From Lachnospiraceae bacterium (GTDB taxonomy: Bacteria > Bacillota > Clostridia > Lachnospirales > Anaerotignaceae), in contig JAQVIB010000140.1 in the NCBI GenBank assembly GCA_028695945.1, forward strand, positions 1-5,579: 5,579 bases of DNA, written 5' to 3'. Below, one piece after another: positions 1-5,579 of this stretch. How positions within the stretch are numbered: the stretch's first letter is position 1; the number at the start of each line of letters is the position of its first letter. The notes beneath the pieces were generated by a model, which saw nothing but the letters and a program-made list of their open reading frames with translations, made no database searches and had not been told where the DNA came from. A program made the position numbers and the translations under genes.

Positions 1-98
1 CCGAATTTCTTTTCTATGTTTTTAAGAGCCCCTTCAAGAGCTTTTTCTTTACTTTCGTACTTTATTTCTTCTTTTTTTGAACCTTTTTTCTCAGCCAT
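1..98 (-). CDS. recA: Recombinase RecA, N-terminal 32 codons (continues beyond window)
   Basis: This is the start of the RecA strand-exchange ATPase, which forms filaments on single-stranded DNA for homologous recombination and triggers LexA self-cleavage. Only the N-terminal helix region is inside the window. It ends KALEGALKNIEKKFG, matching the conserved beginning of RecA (KAL..AL..IEK.FGKGS in the family). The ATPase core, Walker motifs and DNA-binding loops lie beyond the left edge. The ATG at 98 is preceded by AAGGGG with a 6-base spacer. Residues 1-19 form a Lys/Glu-rich lead, about 13 residues longer than that of Bacillus RecA. The position after cinA agrees with the common pgsA-cinA-recA order of Firmicutes, although a transporter gene intervenes here. 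The identification rests on a short segment plus this context. Confidence 0.85.
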   Translation of the reverse strand, partial: MAEKKGSKKEEIKYESKEKALEGALKNIEKKF

Positions 99-120
99 AT
101 TATTCCCCTTTTCCAAAAGC

Positions 121-132
121 AAACCTATGTTC
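121..132 (-). promoter_or_regulatory. Candidate LexA (SOS) operator of recA
   Basis: The sequence GAAC-ATAG-GTTT fits the Gram-positive LexA/DinR core GAAC-N4-GTTY, differing from the Bacillus CGAACRNRYGTTYC pattern at one inner and both outer positions. It lies two bases after the -10 box and covers the predicted transcription start, the right place for a repressor to block recA. recA is a classical SOS gene, so the context supports the call. A 12-base match could still be chance. Confidence 0.6.
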
Positions 133-134
133 CT

Positions 135-163
135 ATTTTATCTTATTTGTAACGGTTCGTCAA
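135..163 (-). promoter_or_regulatory. Sigma-A-type promoter for recA
   Basis: The -35 box TTGACG (163-158) and the -10 box TAAAAT (140-135) are separated by exactly 17 bases. They match the consensus TTGACA/TATAAT in 5/6 and 5/6 positions. The -35 and part of the spacer lie inside the last codons and stop of the upstream transporter gene. Transcription would start near 128, giving a leader of about 30 bases before the recA ATG at 98. This would let recA be expressed independently of the upstream operon. The assignment is from pattern only. Confidence 0.7.
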
Positions 164-1033
164 TAATTCCTTCTTAATAAAAAAATTGGGTTTAGTTTCA
201 GCAATAATTACGGCACAAAAAATAAGCAATCCGCCGGCAATAACCCTTACCCCTATTGCTTCACCATAAAATATAGCAGATGCAATAGCGGCAAAAACAG
301 ACTCTGAAGTAATTATTATTGATGTAGTTGTTGGTGATGTATACTTCTGACTAATGCTTATAAAAAGAAAATACACAAATGTGCATAACACCCCTGCTAA
401 AGCAAACATAACAACATCTATTTCTGAGATTTTCGGCAAAGACTCACCCGAAAACAAAGCCGATGCAATAGAAAGCACCATAACCACAACACTTTCAACT
501 ATGGTAAGCCTCGCTGGATTACAGTTTACAACATATTTATCCATTACTACCATCTGCATTCCTAGCATAACCGATGCACCAAGAGATAAAACTGCACCCA
601 AATTTATTTCTAACCGCTCATTTAAGGAAAGCATTGCCACACCAAAAATTGTCATAAGTGCACCTATAACAATATATTTGTCGGGTCTTTTCTTATAACC
701 AATCCATAATATTATAGGAACCATAATTGCCGTTGTACAGGACAAAAATGCATTAACTGATGGAGTTGTTCTTTTTAACCCTTCCATTAGCATTACAAAA
801 AGCAAAAACAACAGCACACCCATGAAGCTTCCGCCATGCAGTTCTTCTTTTGTTATGTTTTTCAATTCCTTAATATAAAAAAGGCACATAAATATAACTG
901 CAAATATATATCGCCCTGCGACGCATTGAATTGGCGAAAATCCGCTGTCCAATAGATTCTTCATAAATACAAACCCTAAACCACCAATCACTGCTGCTAT
1001 AAACAAAAGAATTGTTCCTTTTTTCTTATCCAT
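143..1033 (-). CDS. EamA/DMT-superfamily transporter, substrate unknown
   Basis: This is a predicted inner-membrane permease of the drug/metabolite transporter superfamily, 296 residues from the ATG at 1033. It shows ten hydrophobic segments, near residues 5-27, 34-54, 67-84, 91-112, 118-137, 143-165, 175-195, 203-224, 236-256 and 261-280. These form two tandem EamA repeats (about 5-137 and 144-279). The second repeat has the typical SESVFAAIASAIFYGE ... GGLLIF pattern, and a basic cytoplasmic tail follows. The substrate cannot be read from sequence; family members export amino acids, metabolites or drugs. I chose the ATG at 1033 because the MDKKKGTILLF beginning fits the family and it sits one base after the cinA stop (TGA-A-ATG). 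An upstream ATG at 1072 would add 13 polar residues and overlap cinA. The ribosome binding site is weak (AGAGAG about 10 bases away), suggesting coupling to cinA translation. The stop is TAA at 145-143. Confidence 0.88.
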   Translation of the reverse strand: MDKKKGTILLFIAAVIGGLGFVFMKNLLDSGFSPIQCVAGRYIFAVIFMCLFYIKELKNITKEELHGGSFMGVLLFLLFVMLMEGLKRTTPSVNAFLSCTTAIMVPIILWIGYKKRPDKYIVIGALMTIFGVAMLSLNERLEINLGAVLSLGASVMLGMQMVVMDKYVVNCNPARLTIVESVVVMVLSIASALFSGESLPKISEIDVVMFALAGVLCTFVYFLFISISQKYTSPTTTSIIITSESVFAAIASAIFYGEAIGVRVIAGGLLIFCAVIIAETKPNFFIKKELLTNRYK

Positions 1034-1034
1034 T

Positions 1035-1556
1035 TCATTCAATCTCTCTTCTAATCCAATCAAACACTGCATCTACAGTTCTTTGCCTTATTCTCTCACG
1101 ATTACCAACAAGGTGAATTTCTTTTGTTTTCACCTCTCCTTTAAACCATAGGCCAATAAACACCGTACCTACAGGTTTTTCTTCCGTTCCTCCGTCAGGG
1201 CCTGCAATTCCTGTTGTAGAAATTCCTATTTCTGTACCTGCGGCCTTTGCAATACCCTCTGCCATTTGTGCCGCCGTTTCATGGCTTACAGCACCATATT
1301 TTTCAAGTGTTTCGGGCTTTACCCCGAGACGGCGAACTTTTGCGTCATTGCTGTAAGTTACGTCACCTTCCATAAAAATTTTAGAAATACCGGCAATATC
1401 GGTGAACGCCGCCGCAAGCATTCCTCCTGTACAGCTTTCAGCCACTGCTACAGTAAGGTTTTTGTCCATAAGCTTTTGGCATGTAACCTTTTGAATGGTA
1501 GTTTCACCCTCAGCATAAATATTGTTGCCAAAACGTTTATATATCTCGTGTGCCAT
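1035..1556 (-). CDS. CinA C-terminal fragment (NMN deamidase / PncC domain)
   Basis: This is the second part of the split cinA. The PncC/CinA-C domain hydrolyses nicotinamide mononucleotide to nicotinate mononucleotide in the pyridine-nucleotide salvage cycle. From the ATG at 1556, family motifs are AESCTGG (39-45, with the conserved serine), YSNDAK (68-73), GAVS (88-91), STTGIAGPDGG (113-123) and KPVGTV (127-132). All appear intact, so this part has not decayed. Residues 1-15 are the displaced end of the KH-like domain, showing that the frame belongs to the upstream cinA. The ATG is 21 bases after the TAA with no Shine-Dalgarno site at normal distance: the nearest GAGG is 26 bases upstream. 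Translation would need reinitiation or readthrough. Free-standing PncC proteins of about 160 residues exist (as in E. coli), so the fragment could be active if made. The stop TGA is one base before the transporter start. Confidence 0.85.
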   Translation of the reverse strand: MAHEIYKRFGNNIYAEGETTIQKVTCQKLMDKNLTVAVAESCTGGMLAAAFTDIAGISKIFMEGDVTYSNDAKVRRLGVKPETLEKYGAVSHETAAQMAEGIAKAAGTEIGISTTGIAGPDGGTEEKPVGTVFIGLWFKGEVKTKEIHLVGNRERIRQRTVDAVFDWIRREIE

Positions 1557-1577
1557 AGGGTCAATTATTTTATTTGC

Positions 1578-1580
1578 TTA
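1578..1580 (-). other. cinA: In-frame TAA nonsense codon interrupting cinA
   Basis: The codons around the stop read AAT GAG GAA TAA GCA AAT AAA ATA ATT GAC CCT ATG, giving NEE-stop-ANKIIDPM with no frame change on either side. A single base substitution from CAA, GAA or AAA would produce it. UAA is the least leaky stop, it is followed by G, and I see no stem-loop or other readthrough signal just downstream. Other complete genes here also terminate with TAA (ftsK and the transporter), so there is no sign of reassignment of this codon. Confidence 0.9.
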
Positions 1581-2264
1581 TTCCTCATTTTTTGCCTTTG
1601 CGGTAATTCTGAAAACAACCTCATAACCTTTAACATAGGTTGCAATGGTTGGGTTTGTTTGCGTAGCAATAATATTTTTAACCATATTTTCCGCTTCACT
1701 TTCACCTATTTTTGCAACCCTTAAAACTCTTGAAACAAAAATATTTTCCTGTTTTTTTGCAAGGTAAGGCTTAACATATTCTTCAAACATAGGAATAAGC
1801 TCTCTTGGTGGACCTGGAAGATTTACAAGAATTTTTCCGTTTTCCTCTGTAATAACTCCAGGTGCCGTTCCATTTTTGTTGTACATAACCAATGCACCCT
1901 CTGGCACATATGCCTGTTTGGCATTGTTTTCAGTCATCTTCCTGTTAAGACGTTTAAAAAAGCTTTCCAGCATATCCATAGCTTTTTGGTCAAGAACAAG
2001 ATTTTTGCCAAAATACTTTGCTCCTGTTTCTTTTGTAAGGTCATCTTCAGTTGGTCCAAGACCACCTGATGTAATAATAAGGTCAGCTCTTTCGAAGGCA
2101 TTTAATATAGTTTTTTCTAACCTTTGGGCATTATCACCAACAACAGTTTGATAATATACATCTATACCAAGTTGTGCAAGTTGTTTGGAAATATATTGTG
2201 CGTTTGTGTTAACAACATCACCTAAAAGTAATTCTGTTCCGACTGCCAAAATCTCTGCTTTCAT
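1578..2264 (-). CDS. cinA: CinA N-terminal fragment (MoaB/MogA-like domain plus truncated KH domain), ended by an in-frame TAA
   Basis: This is the first part of a split cinA gene. Residues 1-170 form the COG1058 MoaB/MogA-like fold, which in characterised CinA proteins carries ADP-ribose pyrophosphatase activity. Visible motifs are AVGTELLLGD (7-16), NTNAQYIS (19-26), TSGGLGPTEDD (65-75), GTAPG (132-136) and NLPGPPREL (148-156). Residues about 173-228 are most of the KH-like linker domain. The frame then meets TAA, while the seven codons after it and the downstream 173-residue frame continue CinA in the same reading frame. Read through the stop, the two parts total 409 codons, close to the usual 410-420. 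The start ATG at 2264 has AGGTGA 7 bases upstream, overlapping the pgsA stop. The N-terminal catalytic domain is complete and could fold alone. Loss of the last KH helix makes normal CinA assembly doubtful. Confidence 0.88.
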   Translation of the reverse strand: MKAEILAVGTELLLGDVVNTNAQYISKQLAQLGIDVYYQTVVGDNAQRLEKTILNAFERADLIITSGGLGPTEDDLTKETGAKYFGKNLVLDQKAMDMLESFFKRLNRKMTENNAKQAYVPEGALVMYNKNGTAPGVITEENGKILVNLPGPPRELIPMFEEYVKPYLAKKQENIFVSRVLRVAKIGESEAENMVKNIIATQTNPTIATYVKGYEVVFRITAKAKNEE

Positions 2265-2275
2265 TCTTTTGTCAC

Positions 2276-2809
2276 CTATCCTTTTAACACGCTTTTGTTT
2301 TTAACAATATAGTCTACACCTGAAATAATTGTTAGTATTGCCGAAGCATAAATAAGTATTTGACCTAATATGCCACCAATGCCACTTAAAACTACTATAA
2401 TCATTGCCATTTGGCTTACTGTTTTTGTTTTTCCCAACCAGCTTGCGGCTATAACCACATTTGCTTCCACAGCTATAAGCCTAAACCCTGTAATAATAAA
2501 TTCACGGCTGATTATTACTATAACTATCCATGCTGCAATGTCACCAAGCTCAACCATAGAAATAATCGCCGCCGCAACAAGCAGTTTATCTGCAAGCGGG
2601 TCCATAAATTTACCAAAATTTGTTACCAAATTGTATTTTCTGGCAATATGCCCGTCAAGATAATCGGTAAAAGATGCAATTATAAATATTATAACGGCAA
2701 TATATCTATTCATCGGTTCTGGAATAACTCCACTTAACAGCACCACTAAAAACACAGGTATCATTATAACCCTTGCCATTGTTAGTTTGTTCGGTAAGTT
2801 CATCTCCAC
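2276..2809 (-). CDS. pgsA: CDP-diacylglycerol--glycerol-3-phosphate 3-phosphatidyltransferase
   Basis: This integral membrane enzyme makes phosphatidylglycerophosphate and CMP from CDP-diacylglycerol and glycerol-3-phosphate, the committed step to phosphatidylglycerol and cardiolipin. The CDP-alcohol phosphatidyltransferase signature D-x2-DG-x2-AR-x8-G-x3-D-x3-D is complete, from D49 to D74 (numbered from the GTG start), with all catalytic and metal-binding aspartates present. About five to six hydrophobic segments surround it. The length of 177 residues (175 from the ATG) is typical. There are two possible starts: GTG at 2809, spaced 7 bases after GGGTGA, and ATG at 2803, which gives the family-typical MNLPNKLT beginning but stands 13 bases from that site. 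I list the GTG because of its spacing; the protein differs by only two residues. The stop TAG (2278-2276) lies inside the cinA ribosome binding region, which is consistent with operon coupling. Confidence 0.93.
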   Translation of the reverse strand: MEMNLPNKLTMARVIMIPVFLVVLLSGVIPEPMNRYIAVIIFIIASFTDYLDGHIARKYNLVTNFGKFMDPLADKLLVAAAIISMVELGDIAAWIVIVIISREFIITGFRLIAVEANVVIAASWLGKTKTVSQMAMIIVVLSGIGGILGQILIYASAILTIISGVDYIVKNKSVLKG

Positions 2810-4149
2810 TACTTAGTCACCCTTCCGTATAAATCATAATCACTAGCCTCGGTTATTACCACCTCTGCAAAATCGCCTGTAAGCAATTCTTCTTCACTGC
2901 TTACAAAAACCAAGCCATCAATATCCGGGGCATCTTTGTAACTTCTTGCACAGTAAACTTTCTCCTCTGGAAGTCTGCCTTCAACCATCACCTTCATTTT
3001 TTTCCCAACTGCACTTTCGCATTTGTCGGCAGAAATAAACTTTTGTATTTCCATTATTCTGTCTTTTCTTTCTACTTTTATGTCCTCGTCAATTTGATTT
3101 TCCATAATTGCCGCAGGTGTACCATCTTCCTGAGAATAGGTAAAAACACCAAGCCTATCAAAACGTGCTTTTTCAACAAAGCTTAATGTTGCATTAAATT
3201 CTTCCTCTGTTTCCCCTGGAAAGCCTGTAATGAGGGTGGTTCTAAGGGTAATTTCTGGCATAGCTTTTCTTAGTTTTTCTATTTTTTCTTCTATTATATT
3301 TGCAGTATTTTTTCTTCCCATGCGTTTAAGCACAGTATCACATCCAGATTGAACCGGCATATCCAAATACTTACAGACCTTATCCTCTGAAGCCATTACT
3401 GCAATGGTTTCATCTGTTATATGCTCTGGGTAACAGTAAAGAATTCTTATCCATTCAATACCTTCCACCTTGCAAAGCTCCGTAAGCAATTTATCCAAAC
3501 AGCTTTTTCCATATAAGTCACTGCCATAAAGTGCAGTATCCTGTGCTACAAGTATAAGCTCTTTAATTCCTTGTTCAGCCAACACCGTTGTTTCTTTTAC
3601 AAGGCTATCAATTGTTCGGCTTCTATATTTTCCTCTAAGCTTAGGAATAACACAGTAAGTACAGTGGTTATCGCAACCTTCTGCTATTTTAAGATATGCA
3701 AAATGACCTGCCGTTGACAGCATTCTAAGCATTGAATTATCTTCTGAAATCATGGGCATATCAATGTCTGTAAGTTCTTTTATTTTTTCACCTTCATAAA
3801 CACGCTTTGCAACTTCTACAATTTTTTCGTATGCAGTTGTACCAACCACTGCATCAACCTCTGGCATTTCATCAAATATATCTTTTTCATAACGCTGACC
3901 AAGACATCCAGCAACAATAATTCCCTTGCAATTACCCTCCTTTTTATACTCGCCCATTTCAACAATAGTTTCAATACTTTCCTCAAGGGCATCCTGTATG
4001 AAACAGCAAGTGTTAACAACTATTAAATCCGCTGTACTCTCATCTGAAACTATTTCAATTCCGCCTTGCTTACATAAACCAAGCATTACCTCACTATCAA
4101 CAAGGTTTTTGTCGCATCCTAGGGAAACAAAAGCCATTTTTATATTCAT
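2809..4149 (-). CDS. rimO: Ribosomal protein S12 (aspartate) methylthiotransferase RimO
   Basis: This is a radical-SAM enzyme with two 4Fe-4S clusters that adds a methylthio group to the beta-carbon of a conserved aspartate of ribosomal protein S12. The 446-residue length is normal for the family. The N-terminal MTTase domain has its three cluster cysteines at C12, C48 and C82. The radical-SAM motif is CDNHCTYC with C159, C163 and C166. The EGCDNHCTYC...IPKLRGKYRSR context favours RimO over the tRNA enzyme MiaB. A TRAM domain fills about residues 380-446. The ATG start at 4149 is supported by AAGGAG placed 8 bases upstream and by the expected MNIKMAFVSLGCDKN beginning. The stop TAG (2811-2809) shares its last base with the GTG start candidate of pgsA, so the two are probably translationally coupled. 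All key residues are intact. MiaB or MtaB is a less likely alternative. Confidence 0.95.
   Translation of the reverse strand: MNIKMAFVSLGCDKNLVDSEVMLGLCKQGGIEIVSDESTADLIVVNTCCFIQDALEESIETIVEMGEYKKEGNCKGIIVAGCLGQRYEKDIFDEMPEVDAVVGTTAYEKIVEVAKRVYEGEKIKELTDIDMPMISEDNSMLRMLSTAGHFAYLKIAEGCDNHCTYCVIPKLRGKYRSRTIDSLVKETTVLAEQGIKELILVAQDTALYGSDLYGKSCLDKLLTELCKVEGIEWIRILYCYPEHITDETIAVMASEDKVCKYLDMPVQSGCDTVLKRMGRKNTANIIEEKIEKLRKAMPEITLRTTLITGFPGETEEEFNATLSFVEKARFDRLGVFTYSQEDGTPAAIMENQIDEDIKVERKDRIMEIQKFISADKCESAVGKKMKVMVEGRLPEEKVYCARSYKDAPDIDGLVFVSSEEELLTGDFAEVVITEASDYDLYGRVTK
2817..2826 (-). promoter_or_regulatory. Ribosome binding site of pgsA inside the rimO 3' end
   Basis: The purine run GGAAGGGTGA lies within the last codons of rimO. 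Its GGGTGA part is 7 bases before GTG (2809) and 13 bases before ATG (2803). It therefore favours the GTG as the initiation codon, while homology favours the ATG. The GTGGAG hexamer at 2809-2804 directly abuts the ATG and is too close to serve as its Shine-Dalgarno site. Confidence 0.55.
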
Positions 4150-4205
4150 TGTGTTTTCTCCTTTTTGTATATAAATCCTTAACTTACTTAACTGCTATTT
4201 TTATT
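4150..4205 (-). other. ftsK-rimO intergenic gap
   Basis: This 56-base A/T-rich spacer carries the rimO Shine-Dalgarno site (AAGGAG, 8 bases before the ATG) next to a TATATAC stretch that could be a -10 box. No convincing -35 box is found at the right distance, and there is no hairpin with a T-run. It therefore looks like an ordinary intra-operon gap, with at most a weak promoter. Confidence 0.5.
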
Positions 4206-5579
4206 TTACATATCGTCATCTGATGGATAACGCATTTCGTTAAGCTGTGATTGGGTAATAAGTACACGGCGTGGCTTACTACCTTCTTCCGAACCTACTA
4301 TTCCCTTGCTTTCCAAATCGTCCATAAGTCTTGCCGCACGATTGTATCCAATTCTAAATTGTCGCTGAAGCATACTTACAGATGCCTTTTCTTTTTCAAC
4401 TACAAGGTCAATAGCTTGGTCAAAAAATTCATCGCTGTCCTCTCCAGCCTCTGCTGATTTATTTGACGCAGTAATGGTATCTATCATTGCTTTATCGTAG
4501 GTGGTGTTTTTACCTTGCTTAACAAAGTCTACGATATTTTCAACCTCTTTGTCTGTTACAAATGCACCTTGAATACGCACAGGTTTGCTCATGCCAACAG
4601 GGTAGAACAGCATATCGCCCTTGCCCAGAAGTTTTTCTGCACCAACACCATCCAAAATAGTTCTTGAATCAATTCCTGAAGAAACTGCAAAAGCCAATCT
4701 TGATGGAATATTAGCCTTAATAACACCAGTAATAACGTCAACTGACGGTCTTTGGGTTGCAATAATAAGGTGCATTCCTGCTGCCCTTGCCATCTGTGCC
4801 AAACGGCAAATTGAATCCTCAACTTCGCCTGGTGCCGCCATCATAAGGTCTGCAAGCTCGTCTATAACTATAACAATTTGTGGCATAACATCAGTTTCGC
4901 CCTTATCTTCCTTCATTTGGTTGTAACCCTTTATGTCACGAACATTATGCTCTGCAAAGCTTTGGTATCTTCCAAGCATTTCCCTTACGGCCCAGTTTAA
5001 TGCACCTGCCGCCTTTTTTGGGTCGGTTACAACAGGTATTAAAAGGTGAGGAATACCATTGTATACACTAAGTTCAACTACCTTTGGGTCTACCAGTAAA
5101 AGCTTAACCTCTTTAGGGTCTGCCTTATAAAGTATGCTTGTTATAAGTGTGTTTATACAAACACTTTTACCACTTCCTGTTGCCCCTGCAATAAGTAAAT
5201 GAGGCATCTTTCCAATATCGGTTACTATTGCATTGCCTGCAATATCCTCGCCCAGTGCAAATGCAAGCTTGGACGGAAATTTTTTAAATGCGTCACTCTC
5301 CAGTACACTTCTAAGGTAAACAGACTGTGTCTCTTTGTTTGGAACTTCAATTCCAACTTCCGCCTTGCCTGGTATTGGTGCTTCAATTCTTATTCCTGTT
5401 GCCCCAAGGTTAAGGGCAATGTCATCTGCAAGGTTAACAATTTTGCTAACCTTAACACCTTGGCTAGGTGTAAGTTCATACCTTGTAACCGTTCGGCCTT
5501 TATTTATCTGCATAAACTTTGCCTCTACACCAAAACTGCTTAATGTTTCTTCAAGTTTTTTTGCATTGGCAATCATATC
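4206..5579 (-). CDS. ftsK: DNA translocase FtsK/SpoIIIE, C-terminal part (5' end beyond window)
   Basis: This is a membrane-anchored hexameric ATPase that pumps double-stranded DNA at the division septum, clearing chromosome ends or moving the chromosome into the forespore. Only the cytoplasmic part is in the window: the frame is open through the right edge, and the N-terminal membrane segments and linker lie outside. Counting from the first Met in view (5576), the alpha/beta motor carries Walker A GATGSGKS at residues 131-138, Walker B VIVIDE at about 235-240, and the ATQRPSVDVITG segment at about 273-284. The C-terminal gamma winged-helix domain (about 385-440, with RQFRIGYNRAARLMDDLE) is the part that reads KOPS/SRS orientation sequences in this family. 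The stop is TAA at 4208-4206, 56 bases before rimO. The family is certain. Whether this copy is the vegetative FtsK or the sporulation SpoIIIE cannot be decided without the N-terminus, though SpoIIIE of Bacillus also lies upstream of pgsA-cinA-recA. Confidence 0.95.
   Translation of the reverse strand, partial: DMIANAKKLEETLSSFGVEAKFMQINKGRTVTRYELTPSQGVKVSKIVNLADDIALNLGATGIRIEAPIPGKAEVGIEVPNKETQSVYLRSVLESDAFKKFPSKLAFALGEDIAGNAIVTDIGKMPHLLIAGATGSGKSVCINTLITSILYKADPKEVKLLLVDPKVVELSVYNGIPHLLIPVVTDPKKAAGALNWAVREMLGRYQSFAEHNVRDIKGYNQMKEDKGETDVMPQIVIVIDELADLMMAAPGEVEDSICRLAQMARAAGMHLIIATQRPSVDVITGVIKANIPSRLAFAVSSGIDSRTILDGVGAEKLLGKGDMLFYPVGMSKPVRIQGAFVTDKEVENIVDFVKQGKNTTYDKAMIDTITASNKSAEAGEDSDEFFDQAIDLVVEKEKASVSMLQRQFRIGYNRAARLMDDLESKGIVGSEEGSKPRRVLITQSQLNEMRYPSDDDM

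Noticed and set aside
99..142. Rho-independent terminator between the transporter and recA
   Set aside because: There is no stable inverted repeat followed by a T-run. The only near-palindrome is the short LexA-like box.
148..159. CGAACCGTTACA as a second LexA box upstream of recA
   Set aside because: Only the first half-site GAAC matches. The other half lacks GTTY at the right spacing.
354..698. Plus-strand 114-codon open frame opposite the transporter
   Set aside because: It is antisense to a well-supported membrane protein gene, has no family resemblance and no ribosome binding site that I can see.
1034..1072. Upstream ATG at 1072 as the transporter start
   Set aside because: It lies inside cinA, adds a polar 13-residue lead not typical of the family, and has no better ribosome site than the ATG at 1033.
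1578..1580. UAA recoding (selenocysteine, pyrrolysine or a changed genetic code) as explanation for the cinA stop
   Set aside because: Selenocysteine uses UGA and pyrrolysine uses UAG. ftsK and the transporter end properly at TAA, and no recoding stem-loop is visible after the stop.
1266..1724. Plus-strand 152-codon open frame opposite the cinA break
   Set aside because: It is Cys/Phe-rich composition typical of an antisense shadow, spans both cinA halves in reverse, and has no recognisable domain.
2370..2737. Two overlapping plus-strand open frames opposite pgsA
   Set aside because: Both are shadows of the pgsA coding strand. They overlap each other in different frames and have no recognisable motifs.
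4150..4205. Independent rimO promoter
   Set aside because: TATATAC could be a -10, but no credible -35 lies 16-18 bases upstream. A/T-rich spacers often give such matches by chance.
4621..4926. Plus-strand 101-codon frame and a minus-strand frame at 4589-4822 within ftsK
   Set aside because: Both are alternative frames over the conserved FtsK motor domain, whose own frame is certain.

Overview
This 5.6 kb window is low-GC, A/T-rich DNA with every recognisable gene on the minus strand. It reads in the order ftsK/spoIIIE (3' part), rimO, pgsA, cinA, an EamA/DMT-family transporter, and recA (5' end only). The FtsK/SpoIIIE - PgsA - CinA - RecA order, the purine-rich Shine-Dalgarno sites and the codon use point to a Firmicute, most likely a Clostridia-class anaerobe. 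Species cannot be fixed from sequence alone. Both window edges cut a gene: ftsK at the right edge and recA at the left edge.

Layout from right to left, in the direction of transcription: 5579-4206 is the motor and gamma domains of an FtsK/SpoIIIE DNA translocase. A 56-base gap with a good ribosome binding site follows. 4149-2809 is RimO, the methylthiotransferase of ribosomal protein S12. It overlaps by one base the first possible start of pgsA (2809-2276, phosphatidylglycerophosphate synthase). 2264-1035 is cinA, interrupted by one in-frame TAA at 1580-1578 so that it reads as two open frames of 228 and 173 residues. One base after the cinA stop begins a 10-TM EamA transporter (1033-143). 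A strong sigma-A-type promoter then overlaps the transporter's 3' end, followed by a LexA-box-like operator and the first 32 codons of recA.

FtsK through the transporter look like one tightly packed transcription unit of housekeeping functions: chromosome translocation, ribosome modification, phospholipid synthesis, and pyridine-nucleotide/ADP-ribose clean-up. recA can be read from the same unit but also has its own promoter with what looks like SOS control. I see no terminator hairpin, tRNA, rRNA, mobile element, CRISPR array or repeat family. No stretch longer than about 60 bases is without a gene.

The window is mostly ordinary core genome. The one clearly unusual item is the nonsense-interrupted cinA. 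Next come the recA promoter/operator arrangement and the transporter placed between cinA and recA. I found no evidence of an undescribed biological system.
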